Assembly (NCBI GenBank): GCA_030710605.1
Contig: CP092863.1
Span: 138,106,994-138,170,993 of the forward strand
Reading direction: 5' to 3'
Length of the DNA stretch: 64,000 nucleotides
From: Cordylochernes scorpioides
Lineage: Eukaryota > Arthropoda > Arachnida > Pseudoscorpiones > Chernetidae
Both the position numbers and the translations under genes were made by a program. Below the pieces are notes generated by a model. The model searched no databases and had not been told where the DNA came from. It was given only the letters and a program-made list of their open reading frames with translations. Each line of letters opens with the position of its first letter. The first letter of the stretch is position 1. Shown here one piece after another: positions 33,001 to 37,914 of the stretch.

Positions 33001-34426
33001 GCTAAATCAATTTTTAGTTGATTTCTGTTCCACCAGATGGTGCTCTGCCTTCTGTAATACCCATTTGCTCCTGGTCAGGATATGCCATTTTTATTTTTAA
33101 AATCGATACAATTGTAAAAAAAAAAAAACATGTGATACACAAAGTACTCTGGATGTTATAAAGACAAGTTGTCCAACAAGAGTTAAGTGAAGGAGGCACA
33201 CAAACATCTCTAATCTCTTTCTTTCTTTCCCCATGTTGGTAATAAATTGTGGACTTCAAGATAAGGATGCTAGCTGCCTTGTAAGATATCTTCAGCCTTA
33301 AGCATTGTAGACATCGACATCTTGGCCTTGAGATGAACACCATCAATCTTGCAGAACATTGTATTGAAGTAAGATTCCATATATGCCCAACTAAAAAAAA
33401 GGAGGGGAGGCGAAATCTGTGGTTACAATAGGAAGAGAGAAAATTCCTTCAACAAAATTTGACACAATAAATACATTATGCTCTAAAAGTAATGAAGTTA
33501 TACAGAATATATAAATTGATAATATTGTATAATAATATATATTTATAATTGTATGTAATTCTGCTGTCCTCAAAGCTTATGTCCATAGTTCATCTAAAAT
33601 ACCCATTCCAAGAGTCTAAGCATCAGTATCACTATAAAAGGAAGATTGAAAAATGCAATATAACAGCGGTATGGTAGATTAAACTGGCGAAACCGCTGAA
33701 AGGGTTCACCACTGATGAGCCAGGCCCTCCCATTAATTTTTCTATTACAGTAAGGATAGTTGAAATTGTTTAATTTCAAAAAGAATCTTACGCGTTTAAA
33801 ATAGTTTCGAATTTTGAAAACTTAAGCATGTATATCGGGATATTCTGACAATAACTCTGGAAGATATTACAGTGACCTTTATTGAAGACACACGAGATAA
33901 CCAAGTGTGAACAAAACTTAAGGAAGTTGTACCTTTCAGCATGTATATCGGGATTCAGACAATAACTCTGAAATATATTACAGTGACCTTTATTAAAGAC
34001 ACATTAATGTAAAAGAAAAAGTTTACCATTGAAGTATTTTATTTTCTTGATGTTTTGACAAAAAAAAATATTTTTTTTTCCTAATGAGGACAAAAGATTT
34101 TTGTCGAAACGTGGTGAAAATAAAACCTTTTCTGTACAAAGTGTCTGTTATAGTTGAGAACTATGAATGGTGACCACAGACAACCACAAGATAATTGGGG
34201 TATGGTTTCATTGGAATTCTAAAGAGGGGGTAAATAGGTGCATATCTCAGCTATTGTACTGTAGTTAGTTACCTGTTGAAGTAGCCAGAGGAGAGGGCTT
34301 GCTGCAAGGTGACCAGGACACAGGAGAGGAAGACAAAGGCCTGGATGTTGGCGAACCTCTGGATACATCTGGGGCGGAAGGAGAGGATCCCACAGTCCCG
34401 GATGTCCTCTTCTTCCAGAGGCAGTA
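14382..34426 (-). CDS. Organic anion transporting polypeptide (OATP/SLCO), 14 exons, start exon not found
   Basis: OATPs are 12-helix plasma-membrane carriers for bulky organic anions such as bile salts, steroid conjugates, prostaglandins and thyroid hormone. Fourteen exons join with matching phases and GT-AG borders, giving roughly 770 residues without the start. Diagnostic parts are the superfamily signature RWVGAWWLGF at the end of exon 5, the cysteine-rich Kazal-like extracellular loop in exons 10-11 (NMGCRCS, PVCGRNGITYFSPCHAGC), and IPSPILFGNVIDSTCILW in exon 13. Odd points are a histidine-rich insert (HHHNHHHH) in the central loop, one 60-nt intron, and mobile elements pressed against two splice sites. 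The TTIEKRF segment after helix 1 is shared by several subfamilies, so I do not assign a paralogue. All exons are open, so the gene is probably functional. Confidence 0.92.
14665..14846. mobile_element. MITE of the 'AGAACCTC...GAGGTTCT' family
   Basis: Lies in the last OATP intron beside the terminal exon. Inverted ends TAGAACCTCCATGAGAGGAC and GGAGGTTCTACTG enclose CTCTCCGGTAAGAGGACACC and AAAGGACACTTTGGC. Full or partial copies elsewhere: 17640-17715, 27349-27517, 35790-35938, 39001-39267, 56811-56991. It is also the source of the 91-bp tandem arrays. Confidence 0.7.
15055..15178. repeat. Half fold-back, hammerhead-like module
   Basis: Right-hand arm only: CTTTTGTTTGAAGATGG, GTAACAACGCTATTACC, GAAACGTCACAC and GGATTTGGTCTTATTACC to GTGCCTTATT. 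Confidence 0.65.
15494..15672. mobile_element. Full fold-back with hammerhead-like arms
   Basis: Arms from ACACAAGAGAGGTAATAAG to CTTATTACCTTGTGTTTAT with a single central CATTCAGTACTTTTGTCTGA. This is the cargo-free form of the unit that holds U6 at 5342-5659. Confidence 0.75.
15948..15972 (+). repeat. Homopolymer of 25 G
   Basis: An uninterrupted run of 25 G in otherwise AT-rich DNA, within a repeat that recurs inverted near 1925-2060. It can form a G-quadruplex, and its length may be uncertain in the assembly. Confidence 0.9.
16851..17350. repeat. 166-bp direct repeat, three copies
   Basis: The starts ACGACCATGATTTTATTC fall at 16851, 17017 and 17183. The copies are nearly identical (one differs at AATTATGAAAG), so the triplication is recent. 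One unit matches reversed 42330-42500. Confidence 0.9.
17744..17867 (-). CDS. OATP exon 13
   Basis: Encodes GYIPSPILFGNVIDSTCILW, helix 11 and one of the best conserved OATP segments, then CGRPGGFCLMYN. Acceptor GTCCAG, donor GTGAGT, 124 nt, phase 2 out. Confidence 0.93.
18010..18330 (+). mobile_element. LINE 3' end (family B, GATAAGAAAGAAG tail)
   Basis: Ends GCTTGATACCCTAATATGAT then GAGATAAGAAAGAAGAAGAA. The same end occurs at 26636-27160, 30239-30364 and, reversed, at 22027-22082 and 41330-41560. 5'-truncated and without a coding domain. Confidence 0.65.
18420..18484 (-). CDS. OATP exon 12
   Basis: A 65-nt exon too short to stand out alone. It encodes SVNQEERAFALGMQFVIFRL, the conserved link between helices 10 and 11. 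Acceptor TTCCAG, donor GTAAGT, phase 1 out. Confidence 0.92.
18630..18765. repeat. Fold-back, TTGATAAAGG hairpin type
   Basis: Arms AAAAAGGCATATATTGGATT and the complement enclose a central CTTGATAAAGGTTGG with GCCAACCGAAATATTG. Related to 2805-2990 and 41745-41835. Confidence 0.6.
18795..19090 (+). mobile_element. tRNA-derived SINE, family 1
   Basis: The head GTTGGTGGGAGGATGGTCTG (box A-like) and GGGTTCGATTCCC (box B) show a tRNA-type Pol III promoter. The body is AAGTCCAACCCCACCAGCGA, and the tail includes AGTAAAAGCAGTTGC and ends ACTAGGGATAA. About 295 bp. Copies: 36168-36470 (+), 40182-40526 (+), 35473-35775 (-), 35029-35301 (-), 62600-62870 (+), plus fragments. Confidence 0.85.
19126..19334 (-). 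CDS. OATP exon 11
   Basis: Encodes the rest of extracellular loop 5 (NYWNCACIMANGT, PCPNMC), helix 10 (FMVLLFIMTLVVSI) and TQMPLLMITLR. Acceptor AACCAG, donor GTAACT, 209 nt, phase 2 out. Upstream stops exclude a longer exon. Confidence 0.9.
19378..20167. repeat. Array of 91-bp units (about eight) in an OATP intron
   Basis: The unit runs from CTGCTCTCTGGTAAGAGGAC to GGTAGTTCTACTGTAG, one arm of the 14665-type MITE. The first unit joins a MITE-like outer end (ACAGTAATACATGAGAG), so the array grew from a single inserted MITE. Confidence 0.85.
20442..20546 (+). mobile_element. LINE 3' end (family A, CAA tail)
   Basis: GAGCTCATGGAATTCGTGTA, CTTTACACAAGGGGATAAG then a short CAA-rich tail. Identical in plan to the end of the RNase H LINE at 29570-29650. 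Severely 5'-truncated. Confidence 0.7.
20672..20837 (-). CDS. OATP exon 10, Kazal-like loop
   Basis: Encodes TADCNMGCRCS, LEPVCGRNGITYFSPCHAGC and TEDANNPM. This is the cysteine-rich extracellular loop 5 between helices 9 and 10 that resembles a Kazal protease-inhibitor domain and is needed for OATP surface expression. Donor GTACAG, phase 0 out. Confidence 0.93.
20898..21015 (-). CDS. OATP exon 9
   Basis: Encodes helix 9 (AIQFVMFFNIICMGLYTLLY), FLGCDNIKMAG and LPYYN. The proposed donor GTATGT at 20897 is followed 60 nt later by an acceptor. If that intron is real, the spliced protein reads YYNNTGFD with a new sequon. If it is retained, 20 extra residues follow in frame. Confidence 0.85.
21804..21884 (-). 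CDS. OATP exon 8
   Basis: An 81-nt exon encoding GGIAIPGACIGIFMGGYLLK, helix 8. Acceptor GGCACAG, donor GTAATG, phase 1 out. Confidence 0.9.
22330..22470 (+). mobile_element. LINE 3' end (family A-like, CAA tail)
   Basis: GGACTCATGGAAACATTGTG then CTTTGCACAAGAAGATAAG and ACAACAACAA. The upstream part (ACCAAAATGTGTCTGGA) matches 26330-26400 reversed. It ends 14 bp before the donor of OATP exon 7. Confidence 0.6.
22484..22648 (-). CDS. OATP exon 7
   Basis: Encodes WRLLTNPIYMLTCLGSALEL, helix 7, and FLPKYLETQFSIGKSQANIF, both standard OATP landmarks. Acceptor GAGCAG, donor GTAACT, 165 nt, phase 1 out. Confidence 0.93.
22713..23718. repeat. Array of 91-bp units (about ten) in an OATP intron
   Basis: Starts with a MITE outer end (CAGTGGAACCAACTTCCATG) and continues as 91-bp units ending GGTAGTTCTACTGTAG. 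Several neighbouring units are identical. Confidence 0.88.
23836..24006. mobile_element. Fold-back with hammerhead-like remnants
   Basis: Arms CCAAGGTAATAAGATACC and GGTGTCTTATTACCTTG around GGTAACAGCATTGTTA and AACGCTGTTACTAAAAC. GAAA has changed to AAAA on one arm, so it is probably inactive. Confidence 0.65.
24180..24362 (+). mobile_element. LINE 3' end with TTG tail
   Basis: The end AATGTCTTAATAAAGC followed by TTTGTTGTTGTT, a polyadenylation-like signal before a simple tail. Similar ends are at 37400-37430 and 56125-56150. Confidence 0.5.
24408..24636 (-). CDS. OATP exon 6, central loop with histidine-rich insert
   Basis: Begins IPYFAFPKYL, the conserved end of helix 6, then a long hydrophilic cytoplasmic loop with CRHTHQRS and HHHNHHHH before GKDIK. 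The histidine-rich run is not part of the family core. Acceptor TACCAG, donor GTATGG, 229 nt, phase 1 out. Confidence 0.92.
24719..24872. mobile_element. Fold-back with hammerhead-like arms
   Basis: Begins TGATAAGGCACAATTTGG and ends ATTACATTGTGTTT. A perfect 13-bp duplication AGAACTTAAGGAA flanks it at 24706-24718 and 24873-24885, inside a copy of the CACTCATGGACA MITE. Confidence 0.85.
25164..25351 (-). CDS. OATP exon 5, family signature
   Basis: Encodes helix 5 (YSMVAFGLVCGFLLGGYLL), an extracellular loop, and the OATP signature RWVGAWWLGF leading into helix 6 (VIFGILLLL). Acceptor CTACAG, donor GTGAGT, 188 nt, phase 0 out. Confidence 0.95.
25589..25887. repeat. Array of 91-bp units (about three) in an OATP intron
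   Basis: Three tandem units of the same MITE-derived repeat as at 19378 and 22713, with more substitutions in the last. Confidence 0.82.
26214..26425 (-). mobile_element. LINE 3' end (family A), reversed
   Basis: TTGTTGTTGTTTCTTATCCC at the left is the reversed CAA tail. The body reads reversed GATCATGGTGCCATGATC and CCTTAAACTACAGGC as in 22330. Confidence 0.65.
26636..27160 (+). repeat. Four tandem LINE family B 3' ends, about 135 bp each
   Basis: Units start GACTGTATTGACTCATC at 26636, 26772, about 26911 and 27042. Each carries the end of an ORF (CIDSSIDELYSSPADTIN then KLYKLDTLI and stop) and GGAGATAAGAAAG, joined by GATGTTTTGGGTACC. Confidence 0.85.
27349..27517. mobile_element. Full MITE of the 14665 type
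   Basis: CAGTAAGACCTCTCTATAAA at the left and GGAGTATGTTCTACTG at the right with TA outside. Single copy between OATP exon 4 and the tandem array. Confidence 0.75.
27552..27793 (-). CDS. OATP exon 4
   Basis: Encodes the end of the first large extracellular loop with sequon NGT and several cysteines, then helix 4 (VLYILLFMLAQVLIGCGGSP) and TLGTTYIDDHV, a strongly conserved OATP segment. Acceptor CTATTAG, donor GTGAGT, 242 nt, phase 1 out. Confidence 0.93.
27878..28295 (+). mobile_element. Hammerhead-bearing element, 5' portion
   Basis: Starts with a fold-back (GATAAGGTGCATAAATTATG to CATTATTTATGCACCTTATC, stem AAGGCTTCTCCTTATCGTGC), then about 130 bp of unique sequence and the hammerhead at 28230. 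A LINE at about 28296-29650 interrupts it. The element resumes at 29651-29770 with GGTATTTGGCCAATTCTGGA and AGATGGCGTAAGCCATC. Related pieces: 35995-36080, 37730-37880, 41855-42050 and 63976-64000. Confidence 0.7.
28230..28269 (+). ncRNA. Hammerhead ribozyme, minimal type I
   Basis: Stem I is CCACG (28230-28234) with CGTGG (28265-28269). The core CTGATGA is 28235-28241. Stem II is GGGC (28242-28245), loop CAACA, GCCC (28251-28254). GAAA is 28255-28258. Stem III is the self-complementary ACGCGT (28258-28263) with no loop. The cleavable nucleotide is A at 28264 after T at 28263. All invariant core positions are met. A very short stem III is what is reported for hammerheads in Penelope-like elements and retrozymes, which often work as dimers. 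Confidence 0.88.
28296..29650 (+). mobile_element. 5'-truncated LINE with RNase H domain and CAA tail (family A)
   Basis: About 1.35 kb of a non-LTR retrotransposon lying inside the hammerhead element. The 3' end is CTTTACACAAGGGGATAAG plus about seven CAA units. A short AGAAT at both junctions may be the target duplication. An RNase H domain downstream of RT is found in I-group, LOA, Ingi and related clades. Confidence 0.85.
28312..29607 (+). CDS. LINE ORF2 C-terminal part: RT tail, RNase H, zinc-knuckle-like end
   Basis: Open from the truncation point through 431 codons to TAA at 29605. The first part (ADATTLKLTYTSLIRPILEYG, AARIITGLRNTCP) is the region after the RT thumb. The RNase H domain follows with all four acidic residues. 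Numbered from the ATG at 28516 they are D118 (YTDGS), E156 (FRSELIAI), D180 (LTDSRSA) and D233 (NEAADVLAKKG), with H223 (PSHVGIEGN) also present. The end has CPKCSLVPAAPEHILAC, a CCHC-type motif. The RT and endonuclease are missing, so it cannot move alone. The intact reading frame suggests recent insertion. Confidence 0.88.
   Translation, partial: EWGADATTLKLTYTSLIRPILEYGYQIYGTASETNLKSLERIQLCAARIITGLRNTCPNDIVLYEADIMPLKDRRSYNLPKYINKIKSYGNKHRTSKYILNWESNLRLKKEGPLHLANRNEFLKYKVEKNYLAEKISPCKPLQNVIFNATLNEPTNKQYQNPEYLKQLSLEIINNIPKNAITIYTDGSRDELGHTGSGCLIKTTNGIEKMNRRNPDFCSVFRSELIAIYEALKSIRNTNYQDIWILTDSRSAIQHLSHTGELRDKVSRNIIGYLQKLSKTSKIHLQWIPSHVGIEGNEAADVLAKKGTKELLPQKNKLTFEEIETIAKTKINKNWRIPPKHSWYSGVNPGGALNIRNRQHQTTLTRFRTGHLKPLKIENNNKIYPTCPKCSLVPAAPEHILACIRCTKQDLWERPLLIIKQLEEHELMEFV
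29905..29995 (+). mobile_element. tRNA-derived SINE, family 2
   Basis: GTCGATGGACGAGTGGGTAA (box A-like) and CCGGGATTGAAACCC (box B-like) about 50 bp apart, a Ser/Leu-type tRNA layout. It is followed by GTTAACATTTTGTTT. A second copy is at 31168-31250. Confidence 0.6.
30100..31130. repeat. Cluster of a 'CACCATCTATTGACC ... GGTGACAAAGCCACAAC' repeat
   Basis: Several direct and inverted pieces share ATCTATTGACCATC, GGTGACAAAGCCACAAC and CAAAATAGACGTC around 30105-30200, 30690-30900 and 30940-31100. One more copy is at 61440-61610. A LINE family B end sits at 30239-30364. No coding sequence. Confidence 0.6.
31168..31250 (+). mobile_element. tRNA-derived SINE, family 2
   Basis: GTCGGTGGACGAGTGGGTAA and CCGGGATTGAATCCC, as at 29905. 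It lies about 100 bp downstream of the exon 3 donor on the other strand. Confidence 0.6.
31348..31531 (-). CDS. OATP exon 3
   Basis: Encodes helix 3 (GIIVMGVGSMVFALPYLI) and the first part of the extracellular loop with a glycosylation-type sequon (RNSS). Acceptor TGCAG, donor GTGAGA, 184 nt, phase 2 out. Confidence 0.92.
31583..31802. mobile_element. Fold-back with hammerhead-like arms, next to a splice donor
   Basis: Two inner arms CAAAAGTACTGAAATG and CATTTCAGTACTTTTGTC flank a short loop. Outer arms are as in other family members, ending TTGTGCCTTATC. A perfect 12-bp duplication ACAAGAGTCAAC flanks it (31571-31582 and 31803-31814). The right duplicate overlaps the donor region of OATP exon 2. 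Confidence 0.85.
31819..31985 (-). CDS. OATP exon 2
   Basis: Completes the split serine codon and reads VLTNMCSVITTIEKRFDIPS then helix 2 (NLLTIIFVSYLG) and RHIPIWIGK. The acceptor is TTAAG and the donor GTAGGT. Length 167 nt, phase 1 out. The donor lies next to the target duplication of the fold-back at 31583-31802. Confidence 0.9.
32140..32385. mobile_element. Fold-back with the best conserved hammerhead-like module of its family
   Basis: Perfect 13-bp duplication CACTTTCTTGTAA at 32127-32139 and 32386-32398. The right module reads CTGATGA (32277-32283), one extra T, stem GGTGACA-ATGC-TGTTGCC (two wobble pairs), GAAA (32303-32306), ACGT, then C. The extra base between CTGATGA and stem II departs from the consensus. 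Confidence 0.85.
32443..32648 (-). mobile_element. LINE 3' end (family C, TGTG tail), reversed
   Basis: Reversed AATAAAGGTTTTTGTGTGTG preceded by AGACCTGTGTGTCTT, matching the end of the LINE at 45886-46806. A 13-bp duplication TGTTACAGAAACA flanks it at 32430-32442 and 32649-32661. Confidence 0.75.
32815..33085 (+). mobile_element. Hammerhead-bearing element, family 2
   Basis: About 270 bp from TTACGCAAGTTTGGCCTTAA through a hammerhead-like centre, TTCTTGATTTATCAAGAAAT, to GGATATGCC. The minus-strand copy at 61675-61955 is nearly full length. The module at 32908-32947 has CTGACGA and CCACG/CGTGG stem I, but GAAA has become AAAA (G to A at 32933), so it should not cleave. Confidence 0.7.
33640..34000. 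repeat. Repeat X fragment followed by 111-bp repeat units
   Basis: GGCGAAACCGCTGAAAGGG, TTCACCACTGATGAGCCAGG and CTCCCATTAAT to about 33815, then two 111-bp-type units (AGCATGTATATCGGGATT) to 34000. Confidence 0.65.
34273..34426 (-). CDS. OATP exon 1 of those visible (N-terminal side, helix 1)
   Basis: Encodes EEEDIRDCGILSFRP then a hydrophobic helix (FVFLSCVLVTLQQAL) ending SSGYFN. The CG-x-x-x-FRPRC motif before helix 1 is typical of OATPs. The donor is GTAACT after AG at 34273, phase 2. The acceptor chosen is TGTTCCAG ending at 34427, leaving phase 1. A GAG acceptor a few bases upstream is an alternative. A LINE fragment begins about 45 bp upstream of the acceptor. No ATG is in frame here, so the start codon lies in an earlier exon at a higher coordinate. 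Confidence 0.85.
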
Positions 34427-34472
34427 CTGGAACATTCCCCTCAGTCAGGTTACAATGTCCTTATGGTTCAAG

Positions 34473-34625
34473 CCTGCAGCTCCAGAACACATTTTGGCTT
34501 GCATTAGATGCACTAAACAGGACGACCTTTGGGAGAGGCCGCTGCTTATTATAAAATAGCTCGAGGAGCATGAACTCATGGAATTTGTGTAATCTTTACA
34601 CAAGGAGATAAGAAACAACAACAAC
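34473..34625 (+). mobile_element. LINE 3' end (family A) next to OATP exon 1
   Basis: Matches 29493-29640 of the RNase H LINE from CCTGCAGCTCCAGAACA to the CAA tail, with a 3-bp duplication (GACGACC) and an earlier stop (AAATAG). It is truncated to about 150 bp and abuts the 5' side of the first visible OATP exon. Confidence 0.85.
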
Positions 34626-34768
34626 ATTGTCTTTCTGGTGGCTGTGGAGTTTTACACACAGGATACCAAGATCCTAAAACTAAGCTGAGTAATCTACAAA
34701 TGAAAAATCGATTTTTAACATTTTCGTTTTTGTGCTTTTTTAAAAAGAAGTTCAGATGCAAGAAAATA

Positions 34769-34858
34769 AGACCAAATCCAAATAAATTAATAAAATAATA
34801 AATTGTATTTGGTCTAATTTTCTTGTATCTATAAATCCAAATTGTGATTTATCATTTA
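34769..34858. repeat. Fold-back remnant
   Basis: ATAAGACCAAATCCAAATAA and TATTTGGTCTAATTTTCTTG arms with the whole ribozyme-like centre deleted. Confidence 0.55.
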
Positions 34859-34910
34859 AAGAAGTTTTATTACCATTATTTAAAAAAAAAAAAATTATTA
34901 TCCCACATAC

Positions 34911-35301
34911 CTGGCAAATTTTTAAGTGCAAAAAGTCAAATTGCTTTCTACATGCCTAGACATGTAGTGAACTTACAGTAAAAACAGTAACTAACTACGA
35001 TTTTCATTGTCTGTACCACGTGTACTAACGTGGTATAGGCCATAATAATCATAGTATGCCACTGCTTTTACTGTAAGAGTACACCAATGTCTACACATGT
35101 AGAAAGAAGATCGACTTTTGCCCTTACAAACGTGCAAGAGCCCCGTTGATTACTTGCACTCACTGGTGGGGTTGGATTTTGGCAAGAATCGGGGGCTATT
35201 GGAGCAATTTTTATTCAGAGAAAAAAAGTATCCAATGTGGGATTCGATCCTGATCGTGGCTGTCGGAAATCGACAGTTTATACGACTCCTCCACGGACCC
35301 C
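34911..35301. mobile_element. Two SINE family 1 copies joined tail to tail
   Basis: 34911-35028 is the tail half in plus orientation. 35029-35301 is a nearly full copy in minus orientation, with reversed box B (GGGATTCGATCCTG). Confidence 0.65.
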
Positions 35302-35472
35302 GTTATCACCATTATTAAATAGATAGAGCCTTCAATGTGGCAAATGGACGAAACTGGTAGATCAGTAAGTAATGAATGAGCTGAGAGACTTAAAAGTTTC
35401 AGAATCTCGGTATGATATATTCATTTATAAATTTTATTTTTTTGAAGACGTTCTTTTTTTCTTTTTTTTTTG

Positions 35473-35775
35473 CTTATCCCTAGTACACGAGGTACAGGTC
35501 ATGATAATCATGGTGGGTAAGTAGGCGAATGTTTTTTACTGTAAGTGCACCACATGTCTACACATGTGAAAAGCAGTTCGACTTTGCCCTCACAAATATA
35601 CCAGAGTCCCGTTTGGTTACATGCACTCGCTGGTGGGGTTTGGACTTTTGTAAGAATCGGGGGCCATTGGAGCATTTTTTTTTATCAGAAAAAAAAAGTA
35701 CCCAATGCGGGAATCGAACCCGGGTCGTACCAGTCGAAAACCAACGGTTTAGACCACCCTTCCACCGACCCCCCC
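35473..35775 (-). mobile_element. tRNA-derived SINE, family 1
   Basis: Reversed copy: CTTATCCCTAGTACACG at the left, GCGGGAATCGAACCCGGG (box B reversed) and CCTTCCACCGACCCCCC at the right. Good Pol III boxes. Confidence 0.82.
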
Positions 35776-35789
35776 GAAGACGTTCTGTT

Positions 35790-35938
35790 ACAATAGAACC
35801 TCCATAAGAAGACATTCTTGCATGAAAACATCTCTCTACAAACGACAATTTTAATCACTAAAATTACCATTTGTTCTAAATAGAAGTTTTCCACTAACAG
35901 AACTAAGTGTCCTTTAGAGAGAGGGATAGGTTCTACTG
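35790..35938. mobile_element. MITE of the 14665 type
   Basis: AATAGAACCTCCATAAGAAG at the left and GATAGGTTCTACTGTA at the right. Short internal deletion. Confidence 0.65.
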
Positions 35939-36167
35939 TATCACAATATCGCACCAGCATATATTATTTATATCAAAATACGGATTCTCCTCATTGTGAA
36001 ATTAAACCTTGCTGATGGCTTGCGCCATCTATCGGAATAAATATCAACTAATCGTTGATTTAAAAACAAAAATTCCAGAATAGACAGATATTTATATAAC
36101 CCAGGTTCATGGATAATATATATTTTAAGATACCTTCTATTGCAACATATGTTTTACTATATATATA

Positions 36168-36470
36168 GGGGGTCGATGGAAGGCTGGTATAAACCGTTGG
36201 TTTACGACCGATACGACCCGGGTTCGATTCCCTGATTGGCCACTTTTTTCTGATAAAAAAAGAAGCTCCAATGTCCCCCTATTCTTGCAAAAGACCAACC
36301 CCACCAGCGAGTGCAAGTAACCAAACGGGGGGCTCTGGCATATTAATTTGTAAGTGCAAAGTCGAACTGCTTTTCACGTGTATAGTAGACATGTGGTGCA
36401 CTTACAGTAAAAGCAGTCGCCTTCTACCTACCATGGTTATCATGGCCTGTACCACGTGTACTAGGGATAA
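36168..36470 (+). mobile_element. tRNA-derived SINE, family 1
   Basis: GGTCGATGGAAGGCTGGTAT and CCCGGGTTCGATTCCC at the head. It ends ACTAGGGATAA followed by an A-rich tail. Confidence 0.82.
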
Positions 36471-37050
36471 CGAAAAAAAAAAAACTATATATATGATCTT
36501 GGTAAGTTATGACTAGGGTTAAAATGGTAAATATTCAAATTAACAATCTTAGGTGAATAGACATTTTATTTATTCGTTTTATTAAAAAAAATGAATAAAT
36601 ATAAAGGATGAATAAAAATTGCTATTAGAGAATATAAGCCAAGGCCATTGCACACATTGGTAATCCCAGTTTTAATATACAAACAAAAAAAATTGTTTAA
36701 AAAAAGTTGACGACAAAAAGTTTCCAAATTAAATAAGTAAAAGAAAGAAAAAGGAAACGTAGGAAAAGTTGATGGGAAGAGAAAACTAAACACTAATTAG
36801 TTGTAAATGGCTTTTAACGTCAGCTAAAATTAGCTTAAAACATCAATTAAGTCACTATTAAAAAAGTTAGAAAAACGTGTCATAAAAAAATAAAATAAAA
36901 AACATAGCAGATCAAACTAGGGAATGTTACAAAGTTCAGATGAAACTATAGAAATAGTAGTAGAGAGAAATAGAGATTGAATCAACTTTTATTACATCGT
37001 TCATAAAAATTTATGGTGATAGATGAAAACTAATAATAATAATAACAAGG

Positions 37051-37430
37051 ATGAATATACATAATGATACCTATACAGGCTTCATTGGTTTAGATCAAGG
37101 GCTACAAGATATTCTGAATTCGGCCCTTGGTTATAAATGGGTCTTTGTTCCCAACCTGCTCAATTGCCATGTTGAGGAAATCTCACAGAATGATCTTGTT
37201 TTCTGTCGAGAGTGTCTCGAAGAGTACCTCCCTCACAAAACGGGGCAACTTTGTCCTCCATTTCCGGCACTAATTAATGAAATATCAAAGAATAGGTATA
37301 TAGCGGTGGCGATATTTGGATTCCACAGGATTATATCCCGGAAAAAGGCCACACAGTGTTCTCCCCATCCCTTGTGAACTGGCGAATCCTGTATAGGGCG
37401 AGAGGCCCTAAATAAAGGCTTTGTTGTTGT
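37051..37430 (+). mobile_element. Unrecognised ORF with LINE-like 3' end
   Basis: An open frame of 108 codons (37051-37377) runs to a stop, then GAGGCCCTAAATAAAGGC and TTTGTTGTTGTTG. The AATAAA plus TTG tail matches other LINE ends in the window. The protein has a cysteine pair (FCRECLEEYLP) but no domain I can name. Probably the end of a LINE ORF or a retrocopy. Confidence 0.4.
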
Positions 37431-37687
37431 TGAGTACCTCCCTCACATGATGGTATAGGACCGCGTGCACTACCTCAAACCTACAAACCTCCTCATAGAG
37501 GGGATATAGGAATGAATCAGCGTTCATTTGTTCAAAAATTCCCTCCACGCGCCCTATGAGGATCTCTTGAAAGAAATAGAGAGGGAGAGCAGTAGTTTTA
37601 GTATAAGCTCAAATAAACAAGACGTTATGTTCTGCCGAAGAGAAATCCATTTAGTTATCATTAAACTAATTAAACATTAATTACATT

Positions 37688-37877
37688 GTGAAAAAATAAT
37701 ACAAATGTGATATTGTACTGCGATAAGGTGCATAAATTATGAAAAAGGCATCTCCTTATTGTGTAAAAAAAAAGTAGGGGGCACGCGGAGTTGAACCACG
37801 GACCTCTCGATCTGCAGTCGAATGCTCTACCACTGAGCTATACCCCCTTGCACGGTAAGGAGATACCTTTTTCATAA
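37688..37877. mobile_element. Retroposed cassette carrying tRNA-Cys
   Basis: Short inverted arms AAGGCATCTCCTTATTGTG and CACGGTAAGGAGATACCTT, the same arms as in the hammerhead element at 27878, enclose the tRNA gene. A perfect 11-bp duplication TTAATTACATT flanks the unit (37677-37687 and 37878-37888). Confidence 0.75.
37776..37847 (-). tRNA. tRNA-Cys (GCA)
   Basis: The minus strand reads GGGGGTATAGCTCAGTGG at the 5' end and TGCCCCC at the 3' acceptor strand, seven paired bases. Box A is TAGCTCAGTGGTAG, the anticodon loop contains CTGCAGA with GCA, and box B is GGTTCAACTCC. The T stem CGTGG/CCGCG pairs with one G-T wobble. A run of nine T follows the discriminator within a few bases, a proper Pol III terminator. 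The 72-nt gene looks intact and should be transcribed. The CCA is not encoded, as usual in eukaryotes. Confidence 0.95.
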
Positions 37878-37914
37878 TTAATTACATTATCAATAGATTT
37901 AAATCTCCTGGATA

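Noticed and set aside
33660-33760. Hammerhead in the repeat X core (GGCGAAACC and CTGATGAGCC)
   Set aside because: GAAA and CTGATGA can be joined by a CTGGC/GCCAG helix in several copies, but the roughly 20 bases between them leave no room for stem I. GGGAGGG pairs better with the downstream CCCTCCC.
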